The notes under the pieces were generated by a model. The model had not been told where the DNA came from and made no database searches. It saw nothing but the letters and a program-made list of their open reading frames with translations. A stretch of DNA of 64,000 nucleotides from Bacillus sp. ISL-37 (GTDB lineage Bacteria > Bacillota > Bacilli > Bacillales > Cytobacillaceae), in NCBI RefSeq assembly GCF_018613315.1, contig NZ_JAGGQL010000045.1:1-64000 (forward strand). The letters are read 5' to 3'. Numbering within the stretch: the first letter of the stretch is position 1; each line of letters begins with the position of its first letter. Shown here one piece after another: positions 45,012 through 54,463 of this stretch. Both the position numbers and the translations under genes were made by a program.

Positions 45012-47090
45012 TTATTGAAGTTGTTCAGCAACCGACTTCGCTACAACTCCTTCTCCTCCTAAAATGACTAAATCCGAAGATGGTTGGTCTTTTAGCAACT
45101 GACTGACTTCGGGATCAATTTTTGTTTTCTCCACTAACAACAACTGAGCTTGTTCTTTTGCGGCAACAACTGAACCAGCCAGTGCATCTGCAAAACCTCT
45201 TCCATTGGCAATATAGAATATTTTGTTGGGTTGTCCCAGCTGCTGAGATATTTTTAAAGCAGTTGCAAAGCGATTCGGTCCGCTGATTCTTTTAGCATTA
45301 GGCAGTTTGGAGAACACTGATTTACTGATTACGCCTTCTCCGCCTACCACTATTGTTTCTTGAATGGAAGAAAGACTGGACAAAGTCTCCGTAGGGATAA
45401 CAGCCTTTTCCGTAAGAAGGATTGGATATCCATTCTGGGCGGCTACAGAGGCCACAGATAATGCATCAGGAAAGTCTCTTCCATAAGCAATGACAGCCGT
45501 CTTTGGAGAGCCGTTCAATGCTTTAAGCTTCTCAAAAATAAGCTTAGCTGTACCATACCTATTTTTGCCGCCTAGCCGTTCAACTTCCGATATACCCAAT
45601 GCCTTCAATTGATTCTCCACCTCACGAGAGATTACTCCGACACCACCCAAGATGACGGCCTTTCGCGGTGTTAGTTCACTGATTACTTGCATAATTGGTC
45701 TTGGGAGGGTTTCCTTAGTAGTCAATAAGATCGGAGCGTCCATACGATAAGCAAGTGGCGCTCCCGCCAGTGCATCGGGAAAGTCAGACCCAGGGGCAAT
45801 GAATACTGTCTCAGCCGTTTCCCAACCTCTTCGGACAATCTCAGCTGCAGTATCATAGCGGTTAGCTCCTCCGAAACGCTCTGTACTGCCTTCGAATTCA
45901 ACTTCTACGCCTTTTTGCCGCAGTATATCTACTATTTTCATAGACTCTCTCGATAATGGGTTTCCTTTTAAATTCACATAACCAGAAGTAAGATTCTTTA
46001 GGGCACGAATATCAGAAATCTTATTATCACTCAAATCTAAACTTCCTGCTGAAATAGGGGTTAATGCTCTTATATCGGCGAGCTCATTCCCTGTAAAATC
46101 AAGTGTATAAAGGGTATTACTTTTTAAGTTTAAACCCGATAAGTTTTTTAATTGATTGTTACTTAAGTCTAAAGATGTTAAGTTCTGAAGGTTACTTAGA
46201 TGTTCAACAGTATTGATTTGGTTATTGCTTGCATTCAAACCAGTCAGGCCTGTAAGTCCTTTCAATGGCTCTAAGCTGATGACTTGATTGTTGCTAACAT
46301 CCAACTGCAGACTGTTACTCACTTCCATATGTCTCAATGGACCTAAATCTGTTATCTTGTTTGATGAAAGATTTACTTCCCCTTTTTCTAACGAAAGACT
46401 TGAAAGCGGAGATAAATCTGCTATTTGATTGTTAGAGGCGTATATATAGGAAAGTTTCTCTAAACCATCTAATGAATCTAGGCTAGTCAGTTCATTCCCG
46501 CTAACTAACAAAGTCGTCAATTCATTCAAGTTGCTGAGAGCTGAAAGGTCATTGATCTTATTTCCTTCTAAGTCAAGGTATTTTAGAGTAGTTAATCCCT
46601 GCAATGAATTTATATTGGAAATTTTGTTGTTATACAGTGACAATGTTTCCAGGGATGATAGATTTCTAAAAGCTGTCAAATCTGCAATACGATTATCACC
46701 CAGTGTGACCCACTTCAGTTTATTCAGATTGGTAAGCGCAGCTACAGATTCTAGTTCATTTCCATCCGCTATCACGGTTTCAAGTGAACTGATATTTTTT
46801 AAATAACTTAAATCCGTTACTTCATTATCAGATATGTTTAACTCCGTAAGTCTCGAAGCGTACTCTAATCCTTTAAGGTTAGAGATATGATTTCCCTGTG
46901 CAGCCAATGAACCCATTGCTGAAACATTTTCGATCGTTAATCCTTTGGTTTCGGAAATTCCGAGCTGATTCTTTATTGCTTTTTCCAGATTGGAATCAGT
47001 TATGAAGGTCTCCGCTTCTGCGAGCGGGAGCTTCAAAGCGAAAGTGAATATAAGAGTGAAGGCAAGCACAATGTACAGATATTTCTGCAT
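45012..47090 (-). CDS. Internalin-like LRR protein with three C-terminal CWB2 repeats (paralogue)
   Basis: A secreted binding protein with the same plan as the gene at 16 kb. Seen: signal peptide ending LAEAET; cap TFITDSNLEKAIKNQLG; about fourteen 20-22 residue LRRs (DNRIADLTAFRNLSSL type) to about residue 385; linker, then CWB2 repeats to the end. ATG at 47090 with AAGGAGGAGG upstream is preferred to the open frame reaching 47141, which overlaps the upstream gene. It lies 22 bases after a C39-like peptidase gene and is probably cotranscribed. LRR sequences differ clearly from the paralogue, so the binding target may differ. Confidence 0.92.
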   Translation of the reverse strand: MQKYLYIVLAFTLIFTFALKLPLAEAETFITDSNLEKAIKNQLGISETKGLTIENVSAMGSLAAQGNHISNLKGLEYASRLTELNISDNEVTDLSYLKNISSLETVIADGNELESVAALTNLNKLKWVTLGDNRIADLTAFRNLSSLETLSLYNNKISNINSLQGLTTLKYLDLEGNKINDLSALSNLNELTTLLVSGNELTSLDSLDGLEKLSYIYASNNQIADLSPLSSLSLEKGEVNLSSNKITDLGPLRHMEVSNSLQLDVSNNQVISLEPLKGLTGLTGLNASNNQINTVEHLSNLQNLTSLDLSNNQLKNLSGLNLKSNTLYTLDFTGNELADIRALTPISAGSLDLSDNKISDIRALKNLTSGYVNLKGNPLSRESMKIVDILRQKGVEVEFEGSTERFGGANRYDTAAEIVRRGWETAETVFIAPGSDFPDALAGAPLAYRMDAPILLTTKETLPRPIMQVISELTPRKAVILGGVGVISREVENQLKALGISEVERLGGKNRYGTAKLIFEKLKALNGSPKTAVIAYGRDFPDALSVASVAAQNGYPILLTEKAVIPTETLSSLSSIQETIVVGGEGVISKSVFSKLPNAKRISGPNRFATALKISQQLGQPNKIFYIANGRGFADALAGSVVAAKEQAQLLLVEKTKIDPEVSQLLKDQPSSDLVILGGEGVVAKSVAEQLQ

Positions 47091-47112
47091 TTTCCTCCTC
47101 CTTAAGTATGAC

Positions 47113-48777
47113 TTAGTAATAGCTGATGGCTTGTGATCCATATTGCTTCCACCCTTCTATGAATTCCTTCATAGGCTTTGCTTTATTTTTTTTACCGTCA
47201 AGAGGGTCATTGAAATAGACATACTTGGAATCATACCCTGTAATCAGGACGGAGTGTTCCTTCATGGTTATACTAATCGTACCTTGAGGAGTATGCCATG
47301 TCTGCCAATATTGACTTGGAACATGTTTAAACCAGCTTGTCGTTATCACCCAAACAGGATGGCCAGCAGAAACATAGTTAAGTACCGAATCAAAAGATTG
47401 TCCGCTAAGATTTTCTATTCTGCCTGGAAGATACTGAGTTGCGAGTTCTTCAATAGGCCCATTGAAAACACCAAAACCAGGATTGCTAAAAGAATAAATA
47501 TCTCCTACGAAACCATAATTTGGATTCCCAAAATATATTTTCCCACCTGCTCTTCTGTAAGGTGTAGGATCTTTCTTCACTTGTAGAGCCAGCGTCATTT
47601 TATTCGAACTTATTCCTGCTGATCCCAAGAGCATGCTTAAGCTGGTAACTTCACAACCACGATTCAGCTCAGGCATCTGGCTTACAATCGGCGCGAACAG
47701 TAGCTTGGAGCTTGTCCTGGTCTGCGAAGAGACAACCACTCTGCTTACCGGGCTCTTGTTTTTATTTTGGTCATATGTGTATACATCAAAATAGGTACCA
47801 CTGCTTTGCAAGGGGATCGGCAAAGAAAAATGCCCATAAGAATTGGCTTTAATAGTTTTATAATGTACTGCATTTTTGTTGATATATAGAGTCGTCCCTG
47901 GTTCTGAATTTCCGCTAAGCGAAAAAGATTTATCTGTTACTGAATTCAATTTAGGAGCAGGAGGCGGAATTTTATCAATTACAGTAAGAGTTGTTGACTC
48001 ACTGCGCCTTCCCACTCCATTTTCAGCATATGCAGTAACTTTTGTTCCCTCTGCTAGTGCTTTGCCCCCATCCAGGGAGATTCTAAATGAGTTTGAATCA
48101 TTTACAGCAAGAGTATAGGTTTTCTGATTGCTAACTTTAATATAAACGGTTGTGCCCTTTTCAGCTTGTCCAGTAATAACTGTATCAAGATTAGAAATCT
48201 GATTTAATTTCGGTTTAACCGGAGGCAAACCTTTGTACACTTTTACTTCCTTATAACTTTTTACTCCATTTATTTCAGAAGTAACAGTTATTAGCATTCC
48301 AGCCTTCAAGTAACTGCTCAGATTAAATTCAAAAGCTCCCGTATGCGAATCGGACTTACTCAAAGCGAAAGCCTGGCCGTTCCCATAGGCAGAAACTTTT
48401 GATCCTGGATGGGCATGCCCCTTTATAACTCTCTCACTATCACTGATTGGATCAATTTTTAAAACAGGCTGATAGTTTACATCCAGATTTTGATATGTAC
48501 TTTCTCCGAAAAACTTTATGTTTAACTCGGAAGGCTTTATTTTTTCAGAGAATTTGATATCGAATGCATGATTAAATACCGACCCTTTCCCCACACGAAT
48601 ACCATTCTGAAAAATCACGAGCTGACCATCTTCTGTCGCTGTTCCCTTTATGTAGCCTTCAGCAATATCAGTAACTCTAATCGATGAAGTCTCCGATGCA
48701 CTAAAATGCTCTATAGGATGAGCAAGGAAGCTTAAAAACAAAATAAATAAAATCAAAACCGTTTTATGTCGAAACAT
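47113..48777 (-). CDS. Secreted C39-like cysteine peptidase with Ig-like repeats
   Basis: A 554-aa exported protein without CWB2. Seen: signal peptide to about 27; three to four bacterial Ig-like units (about 33-350; repeated GHAHPGSKVSAYGNG, GQAEKGTTVYIKV and GNSEPGTTLYINK); a C39_2-type papain-like domain with Cys375 (NRGCEVTSL), His508 (EHSVLITGYD) and Asp524 (YFNDPLDG). The triad is complete. Related domains cut at unknown sites, often in surface proteins. It is the first gene of a two-gene unit with the LRR-CWB2 gene, so the LRR protein is a possible partner or substrate (inference). Attachment to the cell is not obvious. Confidence 0.85.
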   Translation of the reverse strand: MFRHKTVLILFILFLSFLAHPIEHFSASETSSIRVTDIAEGYIKGTATEDGQLVIFQNGIRVGKGSVFNHAFDIKFSEKIKPSELNIKFFGESTYQNLDVNYQPVLKIDPISDSERVIKGHAHPGSKVSAYGNGQAFALSKSDSHTGAFEFNLSSYLKAGMLITVTSEINGVKSYKEVKVYKGLPPVKPKLNQISNLDTVITGQAEKGTTVYIKVSNQKTYTLAVNDSNSFRISLDGGKALAEGTKVTAYAENGVGRRSESTTLTVIDKIPPPAPKLNSVTDKSFSLSGNSEPGTTLYINKNAVHYKTIKANSYGHFSLPIPLQSSGTYFDVYTYDQNKNKSPVSRVVVSSQTRTSSKLLFAPIVSQMPELNRGCEVTSLSMLLGSAGISSNKMTLALQVKKDPTPYRRAGGKIYFGNPNYGFVGDIYSFSNPGFGVFNGPIEELATQYLPGRIENLSGQSFDSVLNYVSAGHPVWVITTSWFKHVPSQYWQTWHTPQGTISITMKEHSVLITGYDSKYVYFNDPLDGKKNKAKPMKEFIEGWKQYGSQAISYY

Positions 48778-48865
48778 GCCGTACTCCTTATAGTTTAGGT
48801 ATATGGGTTATTTTTAAAAATGACAATAAGTAGTTATTATTTGCTAAATTCTGACCTATAGTTGA

Positions 48866-48911
48866 AAAAATGTATCCCCGATTGATAGTAAAGACTGACA
48901 ATCGGGGATAC
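48866..48911 (-). terminator. Terminator of the CWB2-PPC gene
   Basis: A 13-bp perfect stem GTATCCCCGATTG / CAATCGGGGATAC, 14-base loop, followed on the minus strand by ATTTTTTC. Confidence 0.85.
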
Positions 48912-48926
48912 AGTTTTCTAATTAGA

Positions 48927-51359
48927 TTAATTGGTTATTTTAAAACTATATTTCTCAAACTTATCTCTGTAATAGTGTGGGAAAATGTCTGTAGTATCTT
49001 GGATTTTGATGTAATAGATACCTTCTATTAAACTAAAGTCTTGCTTATATGTGGAAAGTCCTGCTTTTACTTCTCCACTTCCTACAGCGTTTAAGTTTTC
49101 ATCATATATAGTATATTCCCAATCAGAATACTCTTCTTCTTTCATTTCAAATGTAATTACATCATCTTGAGATAGAGTAAATTTGTAATAGTCTACGTCT
49201 TCGTCTCGATATAATTCCCTTCCTTGTATAACTCCAGTATAAGTGGTACCAAACGCCAGCAAAGTACTATAGTTATGTTTATCATTATATTCCTTTTCAA
49301 ATTGGTTCCCGGTCTCAATCGCTAGTGTAAAAGAATATTCTTCGAAAAATTCTTTATTATATGGGATCCCATCAATATAATCTGTAATTTTAATATAATA
49401 AGTTCCCTCTTGAAGTCCAAAATATAGTAAAGTACTATCTGTTCCAGGCCTTACAACAGTGTAGCCTAACTCAACTCCATTACTGTCATAAACCTTTACA
49501 TTCCAGTCATCACTTTCACCTTTAGGCATTTTAAAACTAACCATTCCAGGTGTAGTGACATTAAATGTATAGAAGTCCACATCATCTGTAGTATATGGCT
49601 TTCCTTGTATAATGCCGTAATTAGCATTGCCATCCAGTTTTACTAGTGTGGCGGTTTCAAAAGTTTCGTTAAACTCTTGTTCGTATCGATCGCTTTGGGT
49701 AAAGTTTACCTGGAAAGAATAATATTCATCATAATCGTAATATTTCCCATACCCTGTCTCATCTGTCACTTTAATATAGTATTTGCCAACCGCTAATCCA
49801 AAGCTTAAATTAACAGTTCCCGCACCACTATAAACAGTATCAGAACCTAGCAAATCACCATTTTCACCGTAAACATACACATTCCAATCAGATTCTACAG
49901 CTTTTTGAAACTTAAATTCTGCTTTTCCTGGTTGCTTTACATTAAAGCTGTAATAATCAACATCAGAACCTGAACTTTTACGTTGAATAGCTCCCGTTGC
50001 TTTTGTATTTAGTTCTATAGCAGTTGCGCTTTCAATCGAATTATTAAGTTCCTGTTCATATGATTGCTCATCATCCATTTTCATAGTAAAAGTGTATCGT
50101 TCATTGTCATCGTAATGATATCCATATCCAGTAAGGTCTGTTAGCCTAATAAAGAACTCACCTGCTGGCAATCCATATTTAACCGAGAACGTACCAATTC
50201 CTGTTTCAATTTTAGAATAGCCAATTTCTTTTCCTTCTTTATTGTAAAGTGTTAGATGCCAATCATCTTCGCTTTTTCTGTCCATACTAAAAGTTAGCTG
50301 GCCAGGCTGTTCCATTTTGATTTTGTAGTAATCCTTATCCTTTGAGGAAATTAGATGCGAAGTATATGTTCCTTCTTTAATAGGGATTGCTTTTTCTGCA
50401 GTATCATTTACTGCTAAATCGGTCATTTGCTGAATTACTTGATCAGAAACAACAGCCTTACCGCCTAAAGGTATCGTTTCAGAAAATTTCTTCTCATTCA
50501 GCACATAGTGAATTGGCTGAGGCAGCGCAGTTGGATTTACTAATAAAAGAGCCGCATTTTCTTTTGCTGCCAGGACAGAACCGGTCAAGGCATCTGCAAA
50601 GTTATATCCAGTTGATACATAAGCATTAAATGCATCCATTTGTAGGTTTTGAATGATTTTTGCGTTAGTTTGGAATCGGTCTTTGCCTGAAATTCTTGTT
50701 GGATCTGGCAATTGAGACTCAACATCTGCACTGATAATACCAGTACCACCAATGATAATCGTCTTTTTTATGTTTTTTAAATATTCTTTTGTAGCTGCTG
50801 GAATGGAATCCTTTTGAACTAATAAGATTGGATATCCATTCTTTGCCGCATATGGCGCAATAGCCAATGCATCCGGAAAGTTATATCCATATGTAATAAT
50901 AGCTGTATCTGTTGCATCCAATTTATTCGCAATTAACTTCGCGGTTTCAAAACGATTGACACCGCCAACCCGTTCTACTGTAACACCAATATACTTAAGC
51001 TCTTCCTCAACTTTTTGAGAAATAACTCCTTTGCTGCCTAATATGATTGCTTTTTTGGCTTTAAGACGCAAAATTTCACTTTTTGTTGCTTCTCCCAGAG
51101 TATCCTTAGAGGTTAACAAAATGGGTGCATCATATTTATAGGCAAGTGGACCACCAGCGAGGGCATCCGGAAAATTATACGCTGTAGAAAGTATAACTGT
51201 TTCTGATTTATCGAAGCCTGTCTGTGAGATTTGAACAGCAGTGTCAAATCGGTTCTTCCCTGATATTCGCAATTCATTTGTCTCAGCGCTAGTGTTACTT
51301 GTAATAAATAAAAACAATAGTGAAAAAATAGTAGCTAGTGAGTAAAACTTTATCCTCAT
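48927..51359 (-). CDS. Surface protein with three N-terminal CWB2 repeats and four PPC-like repeats
   Basis: A secreted 810-aa protein. Seen: signal peptide to about 25; CWB2 repeats at about 30-312; then four tandem units of about 120 residues, each with DxDYYxF near its start, DDW(N/H)(V/L) in the middle and a G.YYIK(V/I)TD strand near the end, the pattern of pre-peptidase C-terminal (PPC) domains. PPC domains usually accompany secreted proteases, but no protease is attached here; the protein may bind polysaccharide or act as a spacer (inference). ATG at 51359 with AGGAGG upstream. Monocistronic. Confidence 0.9.
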   Translation of the reverse strand: MRIKFYSLATIFSLLFLFITSNTSAETNELRISGKNRFDTAVQISQTGFDKSETVILSTAYNFPDALAGGPLAYKYDAPILLTSKDTLGEATKSEILRLKAKKAIILGSKGVISQKVEEELKYIGVTVERVGGVNRFETAKLIANKLDATDTAIITYGYNFPDALAIAPYAAKNGYPILLVQKDSIPAATKEYLKNIKKTIIIGGTGIISADVESQLPDPTRISGKDRFQTNAKIIQNLQMDAFNAYVSTGYNFADALTGSVLAAKENAALLLVNPTALPQPIHYVLNEKKFSETIPLGGKAVVSDQVIQQMTDLAVNDTAEKAIPIKEGTYTSHLISSKDKDYYKIKMEQPGQLTFSMDRKSEDDWHLTLYNKEGKEIGYSKIETGIGTFSVKYGLPAGEFFIRLTDLTGYGYHYDDNERYTFTMKMDDEQSYEQELNNSIESATAIELNTKATGAIQRKSSGSDVDYYSFNVKQPGKAEFKFQKAVESDWNVYVYGENGDLLGSDTVYSGAGTVNLSFGLAVGKYYIKVTDETGYGKYYDYDEYYSFQVNFTQSDRYEQEFNETFETATLVKLDGNANYGIIQGKPYTTDDVDFYTFNVTTPGMVSFKMPKGESDDWNVKVYDSNGVELGYTVVRPGTDSTLLYFGLQEGTYYIKITDYIDGIPYNKEFFEEYSFTLAIETGNQFEKEYNDKHNYSTLLAFGTTYTGVIQGRELYRDEDVDYYKFTLSQDDVITFEMKEEEYSDWEYTIYDENLNAVGSGEVKAGLSTYKQDFSLIEGIYYIKIQDTTDIFPHYYRDKFEKYSFKITN

Positions 51360-51495
51360 CTAATCCCTCCTAAGTAATATAGAGCGTTAAATCTCCAAAT
51401 AAACACCATACCACTGTGGGTATGTTAAAAAGCATGGAATTCCCGTACAAAAAAGTGTTGGAATCACATATAAAGATCTCTTTAGATACTTCAAA

Positions 51496-51855
51496 TCAAT
51501 CCTTGTCTACGAAGAAGTAGCCTTCTTTTTCTTGATTGAACTTTAGCTTCCACTCTTTTGTTTCATCTTCTTCTTCCCATGTTACGAGAATAACTTTAGG
51601 ATCATCAGTCTCTGCAAATGTAAAATCACCAAGGCTTTTCCCAACAAGGTTAGAGTCGTTTGCAATATCGATCATATGAAATGGGGGATAACTTAACAAA
51701 TCAGAATGATTCACTTCTGTGTTAAGCTCTAGATCTCCCTCAACCAGGCTCTTCATGAATGTCTCAGCCGCTTTCATTGGGGTATCATTATTCGCACCAC
51801 AAGCGCTCAGAAAAACAATTAAGCTAGTAAGTAGCAGTATTTTTATACCTTTCAT
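51496..51855 (-). CDS. Small lipoprotein of unknown function
   Basis: A 119-aa lipoprotein: signal peptide and lipobox LSAC, then a small domain (AAETFMKSLVEGDLE at the start, VTWEEEDETKEWKLKF at the end) reminiscent of NTF2-like/DUF4878 lipoproteins. ATG at 51855 with AAGGGAGG upstream is favoured over the GTG at 51867, which overlaps that site. No operon partner seen. Confidence 0.75.
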   Translation of the reverse strand: MKGIKILLLTSLIVFLSACGANNDTPMKAAETFMKSLVEGDLELNTEVNHSDLLSYPPFHMIDIANDSNLVGKSLGDFTFAETDDPKVILVTWEEEDETKEWKLKFNQEKEGYFFVDKD

Positions 51856-51867
51856 TCTTTGCTGCAC

Positions 51868-52214
51868 CTCCCTTCTATGTTGTTTTTCCTACTCCAATTT
51901 ACACAGTAAAGTAGAATGCCAGTTTCTATTATATACAAACAAGGGAATAATTTGGGGGATTTTGAGGAATTAGTTGGAATTTTGTAATATATTCTAGGTA
52001 AAAAGAAATAGCATTGAACACTTTCTCCCTTTTCTCAGCGCTCAAAATATTTATTTAAATCAAAAATGCAAATAGGGGCGATGAGCTAACTAAAATAGTC
52101 ATCGTACCCTTTTTGCTCGAATTATGCACATTGATTAGTACTCCTTGTCAGCTCTTTTATTTTCCCCATCCCACTACGTCTCTCAACTGACAAATAGCTC
52201 CACTTTGTTAATAT
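51868..52214. other. Gap of about 350 bases without a supported gene
   Basis: AT-rich. A plus-strand hairpin with T-run at about 52074-52113 (GCGATGA / TCATCGT, then ACCCTTTTT) has no gene upstream on that strand and may be a leftover. Confidence 0.4.
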
Positions 52215-53240
52215 TTATTGATAAAGAGCTATTTCTTTACCATTAACGTTGACAATAATTCCGTCTGGCTGCAAGGTAAGAGTAAAATCACCACTATTCC
52301 CCCACCCGTCATCTTCATAGTGATGAGATACCGTATTGTTTGAAAAGGTAAGTGTAACCGGTCCAACCGATTTGATTTGTACACAATTATTCGAACAGAT
52401 GTCGAATGATATGTCAGCTGAATTTCCTGATATATTTTTAACATTTAAATAATAAATCCCTTTAGAATCTTGCCACTTTCCTTCATAATCTTTTAAATTT
52501 GAATAGTTAGTCTTCATAGGGGTGGTACTGCTTACTGAGTCTTCATCAGGACTAACATCAGTGGCAGGAGTTTCTTCGTCGCTTTTGTTTTCCTCAGGAA
52601 TTTTGACAAAGCTAACTAAACCATTTCTCTATTTATTTGAAGAATGCTGTCTTTTACATACATCTGATTATCATTTATAACAGTGAATTGAAAGAATTGA
52701 GGATCTTGCTGATGCTCAGATTTGAGGATTTCCAAACCTTTAAGCGATGCAAATTTTTCAACTTCTTTCCAAGTTAAAAGGAAAGGCTTATCAGATGCTT
52801 TTAATATTTCTATATCTTCCAGTATCCATTTCTCAAGTTTCTGGTCATAAATAGCCTTTAAGATTAATGTGCGTCCTGTTTTATATGATTCATTCGCAAA
52901 CTCCAGGACTTCTATTTTCTTCCCCAACATTGCATTATCAACCACTTTTAATCTTACTTCAGGAAGCAACTCATTCGGAGGACCTTCTTCTCCAAGTGTT
53001 TCTTGCGAACGTTTGAGAAGTTGTTTGATTTCTTCTCGTGTCTCATTTGCTACATTCTCACTTTCAGGGTTTTCTAGAGCTTCATAATATAGATTCAATA
53101 CTTCATCAGGTGCTATTTTCTTTATCTTGACTTCTTTTCCGCTTTCCAAAGAATCGTTGGTTGAATCAGTTTCTTTTGAGGCGCAACCAACGAGAGACAT
53201 CATTAATAATGAATAATAGTAATACAACAATCTTTTTCAT
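52215..53240 (-). pseudogene. Lipoprotein gene broken by two frameshifts
   Basis: The ATG at 53240, with AAGGGAG upstream, opens a lipoprotein signal (MKKIVVLLLFII) but the frame ends after 24 codons; the lipobox MMSLVGC continues in another frame. Removing one A near 53203 gives a continuous MKKIVVLLLFIIMMSLVGC. The main frame then runs to a stop at 52616 (...INREMV), after which a third frame carries LVSFVKIPEENKSDEE, an acidic linker and a 100-residue C-terminal domain (YEGKWQDSKGIYYLNV) ending at 52215. One extra base near 52620 would join them. The repaired product is about 341 aa: a lipoprotein with a helical N-domain and a small beta-rich C-domain. Function unknown. If annotated separately, the parts are 52616-53230 and 52215-52517. 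Confidence 0.65.
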
Positions 53241-53256
53241 TTTTTCTCCCTTATAA

Positions 53257-54065
53257 TTAAATATATTCGTTTAAGACTTTCTCGGAATTTTTCATTGTGG
53301 ATTGGATATGGTGTCTAGCTCCGCCATCCCACCAAATTACTCTGAGTTCAGGAAATAATTCTGCGATATATACCGCTTCCTTTATATCTTCTAAAAAGAT
53401 ATGTGTATACCCTAAATGGATCGCCGTTTTTCCTTTTATGCGTGCTCTTTCTTCACGTTTCTCCAAATTACCCACTTCATTAATGTATAATATTTCAGCT
53501 TTTTTATTGTATACGCATAAAAAGTTATTGGAGAATTCTATGTAGGCGTCATCTTCATTCTGCAACAGCTTATTAATGCTAAAATCATAAATTGAACGTT
53601 CAAACTCATGATCCTTTTTGCTAATGCCTGAACTCTGCTTGTTAATTCGATATCTTTCCCACGGTAAAATAAACCTCGTATCCCTTTCCATCGTATTAAA
53701 ACAATGAAAATTTGAAATAGAAGCTGATTTTAAGTCTTTGCAAATGACGAAAGTCTTGACATCAAACCCTGTGTTCAACAAGAAATCCTTACAGTCAATC
53801 AGCGTCCTGCCAAGCCCTGCAAAGTCTTCAACTAATAAGACATTTCCTTTGTCAGGTATTGAACCATGCCAATCGACTCTATTATTTTTACGGTCATATG
53901 TTAAAAAAAAGCATGGCAAACCCGTAGAAAGGATAAGTGCATACCCGCGAAACTTCCCCCGCGCAGCACAATTACAATTGAATTGAAATTATGTTGTTTA
54001 AAACCCTCTGCCATCCCCTCAATCCTTAATGCAATTGAGTTTTAGTCTAAATAAATGTTCTTCAT
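53257..54065 (-). pseudogene. Phosphoribosyltransferase-like gene broken by a frameshift
   Basis: The largest frame (53257-53919) holds a PRPP-binding loop NVLLVEDFAGLGRTL, the signature of PRTase-fold enzymes, but starts inside the fold. The missing N-terminal half lies directly upstream in another frame: SIVIVLRGGSFAGMHLS, followed after a one-base shift near 53930 by STGLPCFFLTYDR. Further upstream the first frame can start at ATG 54012 (AAGGA eight bases before) or at ATG 54065, which meets a TAA at codon 8. The C-terminal 100 residues (IYINE..., VIWWDGGARHHI) are not typical of salvage enzymes. It lies 16 bases from the broken lipoprotein gene. Substrate unknown. Confidence 0.65.
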
Positions 54066-54101
54066 CTTAACGCTCCACTCTACTGAAAAAACTAAAAGAT
54101 T

Positions 54102-54133
54102 AAGGAAGCACCAGAACGGTACTTCCTTTTTTT
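54102..54133. terminator. Hairpin terminator between the PRTase remnant and the TM2 gene
   Basis: AAGGAAGCACC / GGTACTTCCTT with one mismatch; seven T on the plus side, TTAATCTTTT on the minus side, where it would end the TM2 gene. Confidence 0.7.
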
Positions 54134-54187
54134 ATTCCATATTATTTGCAGGACCTATAGGACATACCTAATGTCCGCATAGCGATC

Positions 54188-54451
54188 TTAGACAGTTGGG
54201 TGCTGGATCCCCTGATTTCCATACCTCGCCATAAATTCTTCGTTCAATCTATTTGCTGTTTTATTAGCGTCAATCATACCCCAAATCCATACGATCGGAT
54301 ACGTAATGAATCCAATGATGACAAACATTAAAAGGACGTTTAGGACTTGAAGAGCAATCATCCCTAAACCTTTACCAATTTGCCCATTGTAAATCTGCCC
54401 AACTCCAGTCCAAAAGAATGATAATACCGTTGCTAAACCTGTACTTTTCAT
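54188..54451 (-). CDS. TM2-domain membrane protein
   Basis: An 87-aa protein with the TM2 layout: a first helix with GVGQIYNGQIGKGLGMIALQ (Gly-rich turn between helices), a second hydrophobic helix and a WIWGMIDANKTANRLN tail. TM2 proteins are small membrane proteins of unclear role. ATG at 54451 has GGGGG upstream. Confidence 0.82.
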   Translation of the reverse strand: MKSTGLATVLSFFWTGVGQIYNGQIGKGLGMIALQVLNVLLMFVIIGFITYPIVWIWGMIDANKTANRLNEEFMARYGNQGIQHPTV

Positions 54452-54463
54452 AGTAACCCCCAA

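Noticed and set aside
1408-51359. Repeated DNA among the surface genes as a CRISPR array or transposon family
   Set aside because: The similarity is protein-level CWB2 homology inside genes, with diverged DNA and no regular spacers.
6759-51359. Sortase-anchored or SLH-anchored proteins
   Set aside because: C-termini lack an LPXTG motif with hydrophobic tail, and no SLH repeats were seen; CWB2 is the anchor throughout.
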